Assembly: GCF_031846305.1 (NCBI RefSeq)
Contig: NZ_JAVRHY010000003.1
Span: 124,001-188,000 of the forward strand
Reading direction: 5' to 3'
Source: Spectribacter acetivorans
Lineage (GTDB): Bacteria; Pseudomonadota; Gammaproteobacteria; Nevskiales; Salinisphaeraceae
Length of the DNA: 64,000 nt
Shown: positions 16,698 through 26,046 of the stretch, in pieces
How positions within the stretch are numbered: position 1 is the first letter of the stretch
Layout: the number at the start of each line of letters is the position of its first letter
The notes under the pieces: generated by a model
What the model was told of the DNA's origin: nothing
The model's database searches: none
What the model saw: the letters and a program-made list of their open reading frames with translations, nothing else
Program-made: the position numbers and the translations under genes

Positions 16698-18202
16698 TGC
16701 CCCGCGTTGGCGCGGGCAATCAGGAACTCCGTCAACAGGCCGACCGGACGCCCGGTGGCGCCCTTGTCCTTGCCGGTCTTCCAGGCCACGCCGGCAATAT
16801 CGAGATGCGCCCAGCGTAGCTTGCGTGCGAACCGGTGCAGGAAGCTGGCCGCGGTGATCGAGCCGGCCGCGCGGCCGCCTACATTGGCCATGTCGGCGAA
16901 GTTGCTGTCCAGCTGGCTCTGGTATTCCTCCCACAGCGGCATCGGCCAGGCGCGATCGCCCACCGAGTCGCCGGCGTCACGCAGGGCGCGCCGCAGGCTG
17001 CTGTTGTTGGCGTACAGGGCCGCCGCCTCACTACCCAGCGCGATTACCGCCGCGCCGGTGAGGGTGGCCATGTCCACCACCACGTCGGACTGGTAGTTCT
17101 TTTCGACGTAGGTCAGGGCATCGCACAGGATCAGTCGGCCCTCGGCGTCGGTATTGAGAATTTCGATGGTCTGACCGGACATGCTGGTGAGAATGTCGCC
17201 GGGCTTCACGGCATCGCCGTCGGGCAGATTCTCGGAACTGGGGACCACGCCGACCAGATTCATCGGCAGTTCCAGCTCGGCCGCCGCCTTCATGGCGCCG
17301 AACACGCTCGCCCCGCCGCACATGTCATACTTCATCTCGTCCATGGTCGCACCCGGCTTGATGCTGATGCCGCCGGAATCGAAGGTCAGGCCCTTGCCCA
17401 CCAGGACGGTCGGCTTGGCGTTCTTCGGCCCCTGCATGTATTCCATGACGATCAGCTTGGCCGGCTGCCGGCTGCCGCGGGACACCGCCAGCAGCGAGCC
17501 CATGCCCAGCTTTTCCATCTCCGCCTCGTCCAGCACCTTGGTCTTGATGCCGCGGTAGTTCTTGGCCAGTGATTCGGCCTGTTCCGCCAGATAGGTGGGG
17601 GTGCAGATGTTGCCCGGCAGGTTGCCCAGATCCTTGGCGTAGTTCACGCCGGCCGCGATCGCCTCGGCCTCGCGGATGGCGCGCTCGCCGGCCGGCAGGT
17701 CGGAGCGGCGCGGGACCTGGAAGGTCAGGCGGGACAGCTTGCGGCTGTAGGGCTTGTAGTTGCTGCCGCGGCAGGTCTCGAAGCGGTAGAACACCTCCTC
17801 GGTGACCAGCAGGGCCTGCTTGACGGTCCAGCCGATGTCGTCCAGTGCCTTGACGTTCAGCTCGGGCAGATAGTGGGCGGCATCCACGCCACCCACGCGA
17901 TCGAGTTCGCGGGCGGCGGCGCGGCAGGCCTTGCGGTAGGCGGCCTGGTCGAAGTCCTGCTGGCGACCGCAGCCCACCAGCAGAATGCGGTCGCAGAGCA
18001 TGTCGTCGAGCCCGTGCAGCATGGTGGTCTGACCGAGCTTGCCGTCCATGTCGCCGCGGCGCATCACGCTGCCGATCAGTCCGTTGCCCGCGTCATCCAG
18101 GGCCTGGGCCTGGGGCGAGGGCTTGCGGCGGTCGAACACGCCGACCACCACGCAGCCGACCCGCTGCTTCTCGGGGCTGCCGCTCTTGACGAGATATTCC
18201 AT
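16694..18202 (-). CDS. pepA: Leucyl aminopeptidase (cytosol aminopeptidase)
   Basis: The 502-residue M17 metallopeptidase removes N-terminal residues and in some bacteria also acts as a DNA-bending protein. Metal-binding and catalytic motifs VGKGLTFDSGGISIKPG and NTDAEGRLILCDAL are intact. The start at 18202 (MEYLVKSGSPEKQR) is preceded by AGGAG with a 5-base spacer and matches the family; the open frame extends 24 codons further upstream without support. It is divergent from lptF, as in E. coli. Confidence 0.95.
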   Translation of the reverse strand: MEYLVKSGSPEKQRVGCVVVGVFDRRKPSPQAQALDDAGNGLIGSVMRRGDMDGKLGQTTMLHGLDDMLCDRILLVGCGRQQDFDQAAYRKACRAAARELDRVGGVDAAHYLPELNVKALDDIGWTVKQALLVTEEVFYRFETCRGSNYKPYSRKLSRLTFQVPRRSDLPAGERAIREAEAIAAGVNYAKDLGNLPGNICTPTYLAEQAESLAKNYRGIKTKVLDEAEMEKLGMGSLLAVSRGSRQPAKLIVMEYMQGPKNAKPTVLVGKGLTFDSGGISIKPGATMDEMKYDMCGGASVFGAMKAAAELELPMNLVGVVPSSENLPDGDAVKPGDILTSMSGQTIEILNTDAEGRLILCDALTYVEKNYQSDVVVDMATLTGAAVIALGSEAAALYANNSSLRRALRDAGDSVGDRAWPMPLWEEYQSQLDSNFADMANVGGRAAGSITAASFLHRFARKLRWAHLDIAGVAWKTGKDKGATGRPVGLLTEFLIARANAGQ

Positions 18203-18405
18203 GATCGCTCCTGTGAAGGTTTCTGGCATCATGACCACGCCCCCGCCCGCGTGTTCACTGATGTGAGTAGTCAACGGTCAGGCGCTGCCGCTTTCCCGGT
18301 CCTGCAGCGCCCGACGCAAAACCGGCTCTATTCTACGGAAATGCAGGAAAAAATCACTACTTCGAGCGTCATCCGCATTTTTGTCAAAGAAAGGCGTGTC
18401 CCGGG
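18203..18405. promoter_or_regulatory. Divergent promoter region pepA / lptF
   Basis: The 203-base spacer is markedly more AT-rich between 18315 and 18400. On the minus strand, TAGAAT (complement of 18330-18335) with TAGTGA 18 bases upstream is a plausible pepA promoter. On the plus strand, TATTCT (18329-18334) is a possible -10 for lptF but lacks a clear -35. No longer structure was found. Confidence 0.3.
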
Positions 18406-19521
18406 ATGCGCGTGAAACCGGCCGTCATCGACGTGTACCTGATCGGCGAGACCCTGCGCACCTGGGCGGCGGTCACCCTGGTTCTGCTGGTGCTGACGCT
18501 GGGCGTGGGCTTTGCCCGCTACATCGCCGATGCCGCCGCGGGCGAGATTCCGATGCAGACCGTCGTCCTGGTCGCGGGCCTGAGCGCGGTGGAGAACATG
18601 GAGGTGGTACTGCCGGTATCGGTGCTGCTGGCACTGCTGCTGACCGTGGGCCGGCTGTGCCGCGACAACGAGATGGCGGCAATGACCGGCGTGGGGATCG
18701 GCCCGACCCGGCTGTATCGGGCTTTCGCCCCGCTCACGCTCGGGGTGGCGCTGCTCTGCCTGGCGCTGAGTCTGGTGCTGGGCCCGGCCGCGGCACGCCA
18801 TCTCGAACAGATGGAAGAAGCGGGGGCGGCGATCCTGATCCAGGCCGTGGAGCCCGGCCGGTTTACCGAAATCGACGGCGGCAAGGCGGTGTTTTACGCG
18901 GGGGGTATCGACAGCGGGTCCGGCCTGATGCGCGACGTGTTCATCCGGGTGGCCCGCGACGGCGGCGGCGATACCGGCATCCAGACCGAAACCATCGTCA
19001 CCGCCGAGACCGCCCGCTACGTTACCGATACCGAGGACGGCACCCAGACGCTGGTGCTGCGCGATGGCCGGCGTTACGAAGGACGGCCGGGGCAGGCGGA
19101 TTTCCGGGTCACCCGCTTTGCCGAACACGGCCTGCATGTGGCCCGCTCGATGGATCGCCAGATGCTCGAAGTCGAGCAGTTGTCGCCCGGTCCACTGTTC
19201 GAGCGGGACAGTCTGGAGGCGCGTATCGAATGGCAGTCGCGCCTGGCCGTGCCGGTGACGGTGCTGGTGCTGGCGTTCCTGGCCCTGCCGCTGGGCCAGC
19301 AGCCGCCCCGTTCGGGCCGCTATGCGCGGCTGATCGTGGGCATTCTGGTGTTCGTGGGTTACGTGAATCTTCTCCGGCTGGGCGAAATCTGGATGCGCGA
19401 CGGCAGCCTGCCGGTACTGCCCGGGTTGTGGTTGTTGCACGGGCTGGTACTGGCGACCGCGCTGCTGGCGTTCCTGCGCAGCCAGGGGCACTTGCGTCGG
19501 CAGCCGGCGTTGGCGCCATGA
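18406..19521 (+). CDS. lptF: LPS export ABC transporter permease LptF
   Basis: The 371-residue permease has three N-terminal membrane helices, a large periplasmic beta-jellyroll (about 130-265), and three C-terminal helices. This is the LptF/LptG architecture that extracts lipopolysaccharide from the inner membrane with LptB and passes it to LptC/A. The upstream AAAGG (18390-18394) is a weak ribosome site. Its stop overlaps the lptG start by 4 bases (ATGA). The first membrane region VLLVLTLGVGFARYIADAA matches LptF more than LptG. Confidence 0.93.
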   Translation: MRVKPAVIDVYLIGETLRTWAAVTLVLLVLTLGVGFARYIADAAAGEIPMQTVVLVAGLSAVENMEVVLPVSVLLALLLTVGRLCRDNEMAAMTGVGIGPTRLYRAFAPLTLGVALLCLALSLVLGPAAARHLEQMEEAGAAILIQAVEPGRFTEIDGGKAVFYAGGIDSGSGLMRDVFIRVARDGGGDTGIQTETIVTAETARYVTDTEDGTQTLVLRDGRRYEGRPGQADFRVTRFAEHGLHVARSMDRQMLEVEQLSPGPLFERDSLEARIEWQSRLAVPVTVLVLAFLALPLGQQPPRSGRYARLIVGILVFVGYVNLLRLGEIWMRDGSLPVLPGLWLLHGLVLATALLAFLRSQGHLRRQPALAP

Positions 19522-20585
19522 ACGTGCTCGACCGCTACGTCGCCGGCACCATTCTGCGGGCGTTCGGCGTGGTGCTGCTGGCGGTGGGCGCGCTCAGCCT
19601 GGTGATCTCCTTTCTCAGCGAGGCCGATCAACTGGGCAAGGGCAGTTACGGCCTGCTGGATGTCAGCCTGTTCGCGCTGCTGACCCTGCCGGAACGCCTG
19701 CAACTGGTGATGCCGGTGGTGGCGCTGCTGGGGGCCCTGCTGGGGCTGGGCGGCCTGGCGGCCGGCAGCGAGCTGGTGGTAGTGCGCTCGGCGGGGGTGT
19801 CGGTGCTGCGTCTGGCCGGTTCGGTGGCCCTTGCCGGCATGCTGCTGGCGGGTGTGACCGGCCTGACCGGCGAGTGGCTGGCGCCCAGTGCCATGCGCAC
19901 GGCGGAAACCCTGCGGGATCAGGCGCGCTACGGGCCGGAGCAGGTGCAGAGTGTGCGTGGCGGCCTGTGGTTGCGGGATCAGGGCGACGTGATCCGTATT
20001 CAGGGAAGCCTGGCCGAGGATTTCCTCACGGGCGTGGAGATCTACCGGCTGGATGAAACCGGTCGCTTCGCCGCCCTGATCCACGCCCAGCGCGCCCGCT
20101 ACCGGGACGGCGAGTGGCAGCTCGAGGACGTGAAGATCACGCGCTTCGAGGACAACCGCGTGACCACCGAAACGCAGGACACCCGGCCCTGGTCGGTGTC
20201 GCTGCAGCCTTCGTTCCTGCGCTTGTCGGTGGTCAAGCCCGAGGAATTGTCCAGCCTGGGGCTGGCCGACTACATCGACTATCTGGCGCGCAACGACGTT
20301 GCCACCACCGACTACCGCCTGGCGCTGTGGCGCAATCTGGCCGCGCCGGTGACGGTGTTCGCGATGTGTCTGCTGGCGTTGCCGTTCGCGTTCGGCTCCC
20401 TGCGCAGCGTGGGCGCGGGACAGCGGCTGTTCGTGGGTGGCCTGGTCGGGGTGGTGTTCTTCATCGTCAACGAGATCGCCGCGTCCAGCGGACAGGTCTA
20501 CGGCCTGCCGGCCTGGCTGGCGGCCAGCTGGCCCACGCTGGCGCTGGTCTTGCTGACCCTCGTCTGGTTGCGTCGCCTGCGCTAG
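19518..20585 (+). CDS. lptG: LPS export ABC transporter permease LptG
   Basis: The 355-residue partner of LptF starts MNVLDRYVAGTILRAF, the usual LptG opening. It has the same 3+3 helix arrangement around a periplasmic jellyroll (about 125-245) and ends with QVYGLPAWLAASWPTLAL, a typical LptG C-terminus. The start at 19518 is set by the ATGA overlap with lptF. Confidence 0.94.
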   Translation: MNVLDRYVAGTILRAFGVVLLAVGALSLVISFLSEADQLGKGSYGLLDVSLFALLTLPERLQLVMPVVALLGALLGLGGLAAGSELVVVRSAGVSVLRLAGSVALAGMLLAGVTGLTGEWLAPSAMRTAETLRDQARYGPEQVQSVRGGLWLRDQGDVIRIQGSLAEDFLTGVEIYRLDETGRFAALIHAQRARYRDGEWQLEDVKITRFEDNRVTTETQDTRPWSVSLQPSFLRLSVVKPEELSSLGLADYIDYLARNDVATTDYRLALWRNLAAPVTVFAMCLLALPFAFGSLRSVGAGQRLFVGGLVGVVFFIVNEIAASSGQVYGLPAWLAASWPTLALVLLTLVWLRRLR

Positions 20586-20662
20586 GGACGCGCCACGGAT
20601 GTGGAACCTCTGATTTATGCCGTGCGGCCGGCGCTGGTGTCCTTAATCAGCGCTTCCATCGT

Positions 20663-21085
20663 TCATTGGGGCGGCTCCACCACCGTCTCGGTATCGCTGA
20701 TCCAGTCCTGCAGCCCTCGCCGCTGCGGGTCGATGGCGATCCAGATGATACCGACCACGCTCAGCCAGGCCAGCCAGGCGCCCAAGTAGCGCAGCGCCGC
20801 GTACCGCCAGTCCACGGGGCTGCCGTCGGTACGGCGAATCCGCATCCGCCAGGCCTTCATGCCCAGGGTCTGGCCGCCGTGGGTCCAGAACCAGCCGAAC
20901 AGCAGGAACGGCACGAACAGGATGTACAGGCGGAAGACCGGACTGCTGCCGTCCAGAGCCCGGCCGTCGGTGAACGGCAGCAGGGCGAACACCGACATCA
21001 TCCACACCCCGACCAGCAGGAACATGTCATAGACGGCGGCGGCCAGCCGGCGCAACAGGCCAGCGGGATAGGGCGCGGCGCTCAC
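20663..21085 (-). CDS. RDD family membrane protein
   Basis: The 140-residue protein has three or four membrane segments and the RDD signature: the Arg-Arg/Asp pair in LLRRLAAAVYD and the GGQTLGMKAWRMRIRRTDG loop. RDD proteins are small inner-membrane proteins, some proposed as Na+/Li+:H+ antiporters. Its start overlaps the amidase stop by 4 bases, and the gene converges on lptG across 77 bases that hold no clear terminator. Confidence 0.85.
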   Translation of the reverse strand: MSAAPYPAGLLRRLAAAVYDMFLLVGVWMMSVFALLPFTDGRALDGSSPVFRLYILFVPFLLFGWFWTHGGQTLGMKAWRMRIRRTDGSPVDWRYAALRYLGAWLAWLSVVGIIWIAIDPQRRGLQDWISDTETVVEPPQ

Positions 21086-22569
21086 GCCAGCGGCGCGTGG
21101 CGGGGGAACCAGGGGTCCGCCTGTTCCAGTTGCGCCGCCAGCGACAGCAGCAGGCTTTCGCCGTTGACCGGGGCGTTGAACAGCACGCCCATGGGCAGGC
21201 CGTCTTCGGTCCAGTGCAGCGGCACCGACATCGCCGGCACGCCGGTCAGATTGGCCAGCTGGGTGAAGGGCACCCAGCGCAGGTTTTCCTTCGCCATCTG
21301 TTCCACCAGCCCGGACTTCAGCAGCGGGCGGGCCGCACCCAGCGGCAGCAGCGCCCTGAGCGCGGCGCGCTGCCAGGCCGGGGTGACGATTTCGCCCACC
21401 CGGGCAGGCGGAAAGGCCATGGTCGGGGTCAGGTACAAGTCATAGCTGTCATGGAAGGCCGCCAGTCGCCGGGCATGCTCCTGCCAGCGGTTCACGCAGG
21501 CAATGTAGTCGCCCGCGCTGGTGGCCCGGCCGAATGCGGCCATCGCCCGGGTGTCGATCTCGAAGTCGGCTTCGCCACAGCCGGTGAGCGCCCGTACCTC
21601 GGCCACCGAGGCGGCCATCTGGCCGAACCACATCAGCAGGAAGTCCGGACCCAGACCGGGGCCCGAGAATTCGGGTTCGGCGGCTTCCACCCGGTGACCC
21701 AGCGATTCCAGCTGCGCCACCGCGTGTTCCACCGCCGCCACCGCCTCGGGATGCACGGGCGTGCCCAGCGGCGACCGGGTGGAGTAGCCGATGGTCAGCC
21801 TGCCGGGGGGCTGCGCGCAGGCCTCGAGGTAGGACGTGGCCGGAGCCTTCGGATGGAAGCCCGCGCCGGGTTCCGGACCGGCCAACGCGTCCAGAAACGC
21901 CGCGCTGTCGCGTACCGAGCGCGACACCACGCCGTTGACCGCCGCGCCGTGCATCATCTCGGTCAGCGGCGGCCCGATCGGCGTACGGCCACGGCCGGGC
22001 TTGAGGCCGAACAGACCGCAGCAGGCGGCGGGAATGCGGATGGAACCGCCCCCGTCATTGGCCCCGGCCACCGGCACGATGCCGGCGGCCACCGCGGCGG
22101 CCGACCCGCCGCTGGAGCCGCCCGGCGTGTGGTCGGTATTCCAGGGATTGCGGCTGGCGCCGTAGGCCTCCGGTTCGGTAATGCCCTTGGCGCCGAACTC
22201 GGGGGTGTTGGTCTTGCCGAAGATCACCGCCCCGGCCGCCTCGATGCGCTGCACGTAGGCCTGGTCCTCGGGCGCTCGCGCGTCGGCGTCGCGCAGGGCC
22301 TTGCAGCCGTAGTGAGCCGGCTCGCCGGCCAGGTCCTGGAACAGGTCCTTGACCAGAAACGGCACCCCGGCCAGCGGTCCCTGCAGCCTGCCGGCGGCGC
22401 GGGCCCGGGCACGTTCATGCAGCGGATGGATGATGGCGTTGATTTGGGGATTGACCGCGTCGGCGCGGGCAATTGCCGTTTCCAGCAGTTCGGTGGCGGA
22501 GACCTCGCCGGCGGCGACCCGTTCGGCCAGGCCGAGGGCGTCGTGGTCGCGATAGGTGTCGAAGTCCAT
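21082..22569 (-). CDS. Amidase signature enzyme
   Basis: The 495-residue protein has the amidase-signature triad: Lys in PFLVKDLFQD, the first Ser in GGSSGGSAAAVAAG, and the nucleophile Ser in GGSIRIPAACCGLFGLKPG. It hydrolyses carboxylic amides; the substrate is not evident. It is not GatA, since no gatB or gatC is adjacent and the context is an RDD gene. A 56-base spacer separates it from the moaC fusion gene downstream. Confidence 0.88.
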   Translation of the reverse strand: MDFDTYRDHDALGLAERVAAGEVSATELLETAIARADAVNPQINAIIHPLHERARARAAGRLQGPLAGVPFLVKDLFQDLAGEPAHYGCKALRDADARAPEDQAYVQRIEAAGAVIFGKTNTPEFGAKGITEPEAYGASRNPWNTDHTPGGSSGGSAAAVAAGIVPVAGANDGGGSIRIPAACCGLFGLKPGRGRTPIGPPLTEMMHGAAVNGVVSRSVRDSAAFLDALAGPEPGAGFHPKAPATSYLEACAQPPGRLTIGYSTRSPLGTPVHPEAVAAVEHAVAQLESLGHRVEAAEPEFSGPGLGPDFLLMWFGQMAASVAEVRALTGCGEADFEIDTRAMAAFGRATSAGDYIACVNRWQEHARRLAAFHDSYDLYLTPTMAFPPARVGEIVTPAWQRAALRALLPLGAARPLLKSGLVEQMAKENLRWVPFTQLANLTGVPAMSVPLHWTEDGLPMGVLFNAPVNGESLLLSLAAQLEQADPWFPRHAPLA

Positions 22570-22625
22570 GGGCGTGCTTTCCGTTGCGTGATGGCCGGTG
22601 GGGCGGTTTGATTCGGTAGGAGTAT

Positions 22626-23504
22626 TCAGTCCGCGAGGGCGCGGATCAGGCCCGGCAGCAGGGCGTCGAGATAACTGTCGGCATCCGCGCTGCTGCCGGG
22701 CAGGGTAGCCAGCAGGGCGGTCCCGGCCCAGCCGGCCGCGCCGTCGGCCAGCATGGCGTAGGGCGCCCGCCGCTGGCCGAACGCGCGGGCGGTTTCCATC
22801 AGACCCGGCAGCGGCCGGTCCAGCAATGCGGCCACGGCCCGGGTGGCGTGGCCCGACTCCGCCGCGCCGATGCCACCCAGGGTGAATACCAGGTCCGCGT
22901 CGTCAGCCAGTTGCCGGCGCATGGCGTCGGCAATGGCGTCGCTGTCGTCGGCCACGTCGAGCGGCGGCTGGATCCGCATGCCGGCTGCGGTCAGTCTTTG
23001 ACGCACGGATTCGGCCACGGCTTCATCGGTTGCCGGCGAGGACACCACCAGAATGGCGGCCGCCAGGGTCTGGTCGGTCTGCCGGCGGTGGTCGGACTTG
23101 CCGCCCTGCTTGCCGAGCAGCTGAATCGCATCCAGCGACAGGTTGGTGCCGGCGTGGGGCTTGAGCATGTCGTAGAGCGTCAGGCCGGCCACGCTGGCGG
23201 CGGTCAGTGCCTCCATTTCCACGCCCGTGGGCCCGATGGTTTCGGCATGGGCGGTGATCACGACCTCGGTATCCCGCAGCTCGAAGGCCACATCCACCTC
23301 GTGGATCGGCAGGGGGTGGCAAAGGGGGATGATGTCCGAGGTCCGCTTGCCGGCCATGATGCCGGCGATACGCGCCGCGGCCAGGGCGTCGCCCTTGTCG
23401 GTGCGGGCTTCCGCCAGCAGCGGGATGCAGTCGGCCGGCAGCGTCAGCACGGCGCCGGCCACCGCCCGGCGCAGGGTGTCGGGCTTGGCCGAGACGTTCT
23501 TCAC
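22626..23504 (-). CDS. moaC: MoaC-MoaB/MogA fusion: cyclic pyranopterin monophosphate synthase with MogA-like domain
   Basis: Residues 1-150 are MoaC, with TDKGDALAAARIAGIMAGKR, CHPLPI, GVEMEALTAASVAGLTLYDM and LLGKQGGKS. The catalytic Asp and Lys of YDMxK and the GGKS lysine are kept, so the pyranopterin step should work. Residues 150-292 resemble MoaB/MogA, which adenylylates molybdopterin. The usual GGTG motif reads TLGGIGAAESGHAT, without the conserved RD pair, and the first Asp motif is absent, so this half may be inactive. The LPGSSADADSYLDALLP ending is MogA-like. The start overlaps moaE by 4 bases. Confidence 0.88.
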   Translation of the reverse strand: MKNVSAKPDTLRRAVAGAVLTLPADCIPLLAEARTDKGDALAAARIAGIMAGKRTSDIIPLCHPLPIHEVDVAFELRDTEVVITAHAETIGPTGVEMEALTAASVAGLTLYDMLKPHAGTNLSLDAIQLLGKQGGKSDHRRQTDQTLAAAILVVSSPATDEAVAESVRQRLTAAGMRIQPPLDVADDSDAIADAMRRQLADDADLVFTLGGIGAAESGHATRAVAALLDRPLPGLMETARAFGQRRAPYAMLADGAAGWAGTALLATLPGSSADADSYLDALLPGLIRALAD

Positions 23505-23953
23505 GAGGTCGAATCCTGGTTGAGGCTGCAGCCGTCCAGGTAGGCCTGGCTGCCATCGGCGTAGTGCTCCAGCTTGAACACCGGCACTTCCTTTTTCAGG
23601 GCCTCGATTGCCCAGCGGGCCGCGGCGAAGGCCTCCGCGCGGTGCCCGGCCCGGGCCACCACCGCCACGCTGGTATCGCCCACGACCAGATCACCCAGCC
23701 GGTGCTGGGTCAGTACCCGGGTGCCCGGATGTTCGGCCGCCGCGCGGGCCTCGATGTCGGCCAGGCTGCTTTCGGCCAGCGGCCGGTAGGCGGAGTAGCT
23801 CAGGCCAGTGACGGTCTTGCCCTGGTTGTCCGCCCGCACGGTGCCGGTGAACACCACCATGGCGCCGAAACCAGGGCCCTCGCTGGCCGCGATCAGGGTG
23901 CCCAGATCGAGCGGCTCGTCGCTCAGGCGTTGATGTGCCGGCGGCTGGGGCAT
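23501..23953 (-). CDS. moaE: Molybdopterin synthase catalytic subunit
   Basis: This 150-residue subunit, with MoaD, inserts two sulfurs into cyclic pyranopterin monophosphate. Motifs are VFTGTVRADNQGKTVTGLSY, HRLGDLVVGDTSVAV and the active-site KKEVPVFKLEHYADGS. The start at 23953 (MPQPPAH) gives the family length; a GTG at 23980 would add nine residues. It sits between apbC and the moaC fusion, with a 4-base overlap to the latter. Confidence 0.93.
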   Translation of the reverse strand: MPQPPAHQRLSDEPLDLGTLIAASEGPGFGAMVVFTGTVRADNQGKTVTGLSYSAYRPLAESSLADIEARAAAEHPGTRVLTQHRLGDLVVGDTSVAVVARAGHRAEAFAAARWAIEALKKEVPVFKLEHYADGSQAYLDGCSLNQDSTS

Positions 23954-23985
23954 CTCCGTATTATGCCGCGCCGCGGCCACCGGCG

Positions 23986-25077
23986 TCAGGTGTTTTCCAC
24001 CGTGATCTTGGGGAACTTGCGGGCGTAGTCCTTGTTCTGCCGCGACAGGATTGCCGCCATGCGCAGGGCAATGCCGACGAAGTGCCGGGCGGCGTTGCCG
24101 TCGGGGTCCGCAATCACGCTCGGCCGGCCGCCGTCGGCGGCTTCCCGGATGCCGATCTCCAGCGGCACCGCCCCCAGCAGCGGCACGTCGTAGCGGTCGG
24201 CAACCTGCTGGCCGCCGCCGGCGCCGAACAGGTGCTCCTCGTGCCCGCAGGCCGAGCAGGTATGCAGGCTCATGTTCTCGACGATGCCCAGCACCGGCAC
24301 GTTGACCTTGCGGAACATCTGCAGCCCCTTGCGGGCATCCAGCGTGGCGATGTCCTGCGGGGTGGTCACGATGACCGCGCCGGATACCGGTACCCGCTGG
24401 GACAGGGTGAGCTGGATATCGCCGGTGCCCGGCGGCATGTCCACGATCAGATAGTCCAGGTCGTCCCAGAGGGTGTCGTTGAGCAGTTGCTGCAGGGCCT
24501 GGCTGACCATCGGGCCGCGCCAGACGGTGGGGGTTTCCTCGTCCATCAAGTAGCCGATCGACATCGACTGCACCCCGAAGCTGCGCATCGGGATGATGTG
24601 CTTGCCGTCCTCCGAGCGCGGCTTGCCGGCCACGCCGAGCATGCGGGGCTGGCTGGGGCCGTAGATGTCGGCGTCCAGCATGCCCACGCTGGCGCCCTCG
24701 CCGGCCAGCGCCAGGGCCAGATTGGCGGCGACGGTGGACTTGCCCACGCCGCCCTTGCCGGAGGCCACGGCGATGATGTTCTTCACCGGCTTGAGACGTT
24801 CCACCCCCTGCGGGGCGGCGTGGGGTTCGATGCGGCTTTCGACCGCGATATCGACCTCGCTGACGCCGGACAGCGCCAACAACTGCTGGCGCAGTGCCGC
24901 CACCACCAGCGGGCCGTGGCGCTTGACCGGGAAGCCGAAGCGTAGCTGTGCGCTGACCCGGCCAGCGTCCACCGTGACGTCGCGCAGCGCGCGGGCCTCG
25001 CCCAGCGTGGTGCCGAGCAGCTCGTCGTGATAGGCGTTGATCCGGTCCTCGATGTCGGCCTGCAGCGAATCGCTCAT
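23986..25077 (-). CDS. apbC: Iron-sulfur cluster carrier ATPase Mrp/ApbC
   Basis: The 363-residue protein has an N-terminal MIP18/DUF59-like domain (1-85) and a deviant Walker A P-loop ATPase (ASGKGGVGKSTVAANLA, about 104-120). The CxxC of LHTCSACGHEEHLF (about 275) bridges an Fe-S cluster between subunits. It delivers Fe-S clusters to apoproteins; MoaA in the same island needs two such clusters. It is the first gene of the minus-strand moaE-moaC run and is divergent from yqeC. Confidence 0.93.
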   Translation of the reverse strand: MSDSLQADIEDRINAYHDELLGTTLGEARALRDVTVDAGRVSAQLRFGFPVKRHGPLVVAALRQQLLALSGVSEVDIAVESRIEPHAAPQGVERLKPVKNIIAVASGKGGVGKSTVAANLALALAGEGASVGMLDADIYGPSQPRMLGVAGKPRSEDGKHIIPMRSFGVQSMSIGYLMDEETPTVWRGPMVSQALQQLLNDTLWDDLDYLIVDMPPGTGDIQLTLSQRVPVSGAVIVTTPQDIATLDARKGLQMFRKVNVPVLGIVENMSLHTCSACGHEEHLFGAGGGQQVADRYDVPLLGAVPLEIGIREAADGGRPSVIADPDGNAARHFVGIALRMAAILSRQNKDYARKFPKITVENT

Positions 25078-25166
25078 GGCTGCCTGGCGCCCTCCGCGCT
25101 AGTCTGATGCACCCGGTTTCGGGTTGCTTGAACAGACGGCCATGTTACGCCCTGACACTGCCAGAT

Positions 25167-25970
25167 ATGAACCAGCCGACGCCGGCCGATGAACACGCGA
25201 TGGCAGCCATGACCGACCGGTCGCTGGCGCAAGTCCTGGGAGTGACCGGCGGCATCGTCTGCGCCGCCGGGGCCGGGGGCAAGAAGTCGCTGCTGTACGC
25301 CCTCGCCCGCGCCTGGCCCGGTCGGGCCGCGGTGACCGCGACGGTGCACCTGGCGCCGTTTCCGGAGGACTTCGCCCCAGCCGCGCGTGTCGCAGAGCCC
25401 TCGGCCCTGCGCGAGGCGGTGGTGTCGGCACCGGGCATGATCCGCGCCTACGCCTGTCCGGCGGACAAGCCGGGCCGCTACCGGGGCCTGCCCCCCGCCG
25501 AGATCGCCGCCATTCACGGGCTCGGCGGGTTCGACCTGACCCTGGTCAAGGCGGACGGCGCCCGCATGCGTCACGTCAAGGCGCCGCGCCCGGGCGAGCC
25601 GGTGCTGGTGCCGGGCGCCAGCCGGGTGCTCTGGGTGGTCTCGGCCGGGGCCATCGGTTGCCCGTTGGACGAACGCATTGCCCATCGCCCTGAGCGCATC
25701 GCCGACCTGATCGGCGCAGAGCTCGGCCGCGCGCTGACCGTCGATCACCTGCGGCGGCTGATCGTGGCCGAGGACGGCGCCCGCCAGGGCGCGGACGGCA
25801 TCCCGCTGACCATCGTGATCAATCAGGTCGACGATGCCGACCGCCTGGGCGCGGCGCAGGCGCTGGCGGACGCGGTGATGCGCGATGCGGCGGGCATCGA
25901 CCGTGTGGTGCTGACCTGCCTGCGCGATGCGCCGCGGGTGCTGGCGGTACATGGCGACCGGACAGAGTGA
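25167..25970 (+). CDS. YqeC-like selenium-dependent hydroxylase maturation family protein
   Basis: The 267-residue protein resembles YqeC, a putative nucleotide-binding factor linked to selenium-dependent molybdenum hydroxylases. The P-loop-like CAAGAGGKKSLLYALAR (about 33-49) is followed by VTATVHLAP, LTLVKADGARMRHVKAPRPG, and a C-terminal INQVDDADRLGAAQALA. In relatives the loop is usually GAGGKT(T/S); here Lys follows Lys. The start at 25167 is preferred over an upstream ATG at 25107, which adds 20 residues of low-complexity type. No selenium gene is visible, so its role may be Moco-related. A rhodanese-MoeB gene follows. Confidence 0.65.
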   Translation: MNQPTPADEHAMAAMTDRSLAQVLGVTGGIVCAAGAGGKKSLLYALARAWPGRAAVTATVHLAPFPEDFAPAARVAEPSALREAVVSAPGMIRAYACPADKPGRYRGLPPAEIAAIHGLGGFDLTLVKADGARMRHVKAPRPGEPVLVPGASRVLWVVSAGAIGCPLDERIAHRPERIADLIGAELGRALTVDHLRRLIVAEDGARQGADGIPLTIVINQVDDADRLGAAQALADAVMRDAAGIDRVVLTCLRDAPRVLAVHGDRTE

Positions 25971-26046
25971 CCCGGCGCGGCCGTGCCGCCGTTCGCGTTA
26001 CGATCATGATCCGGCAAACCCGCAGCATGCAGACGGCAATCAACCC

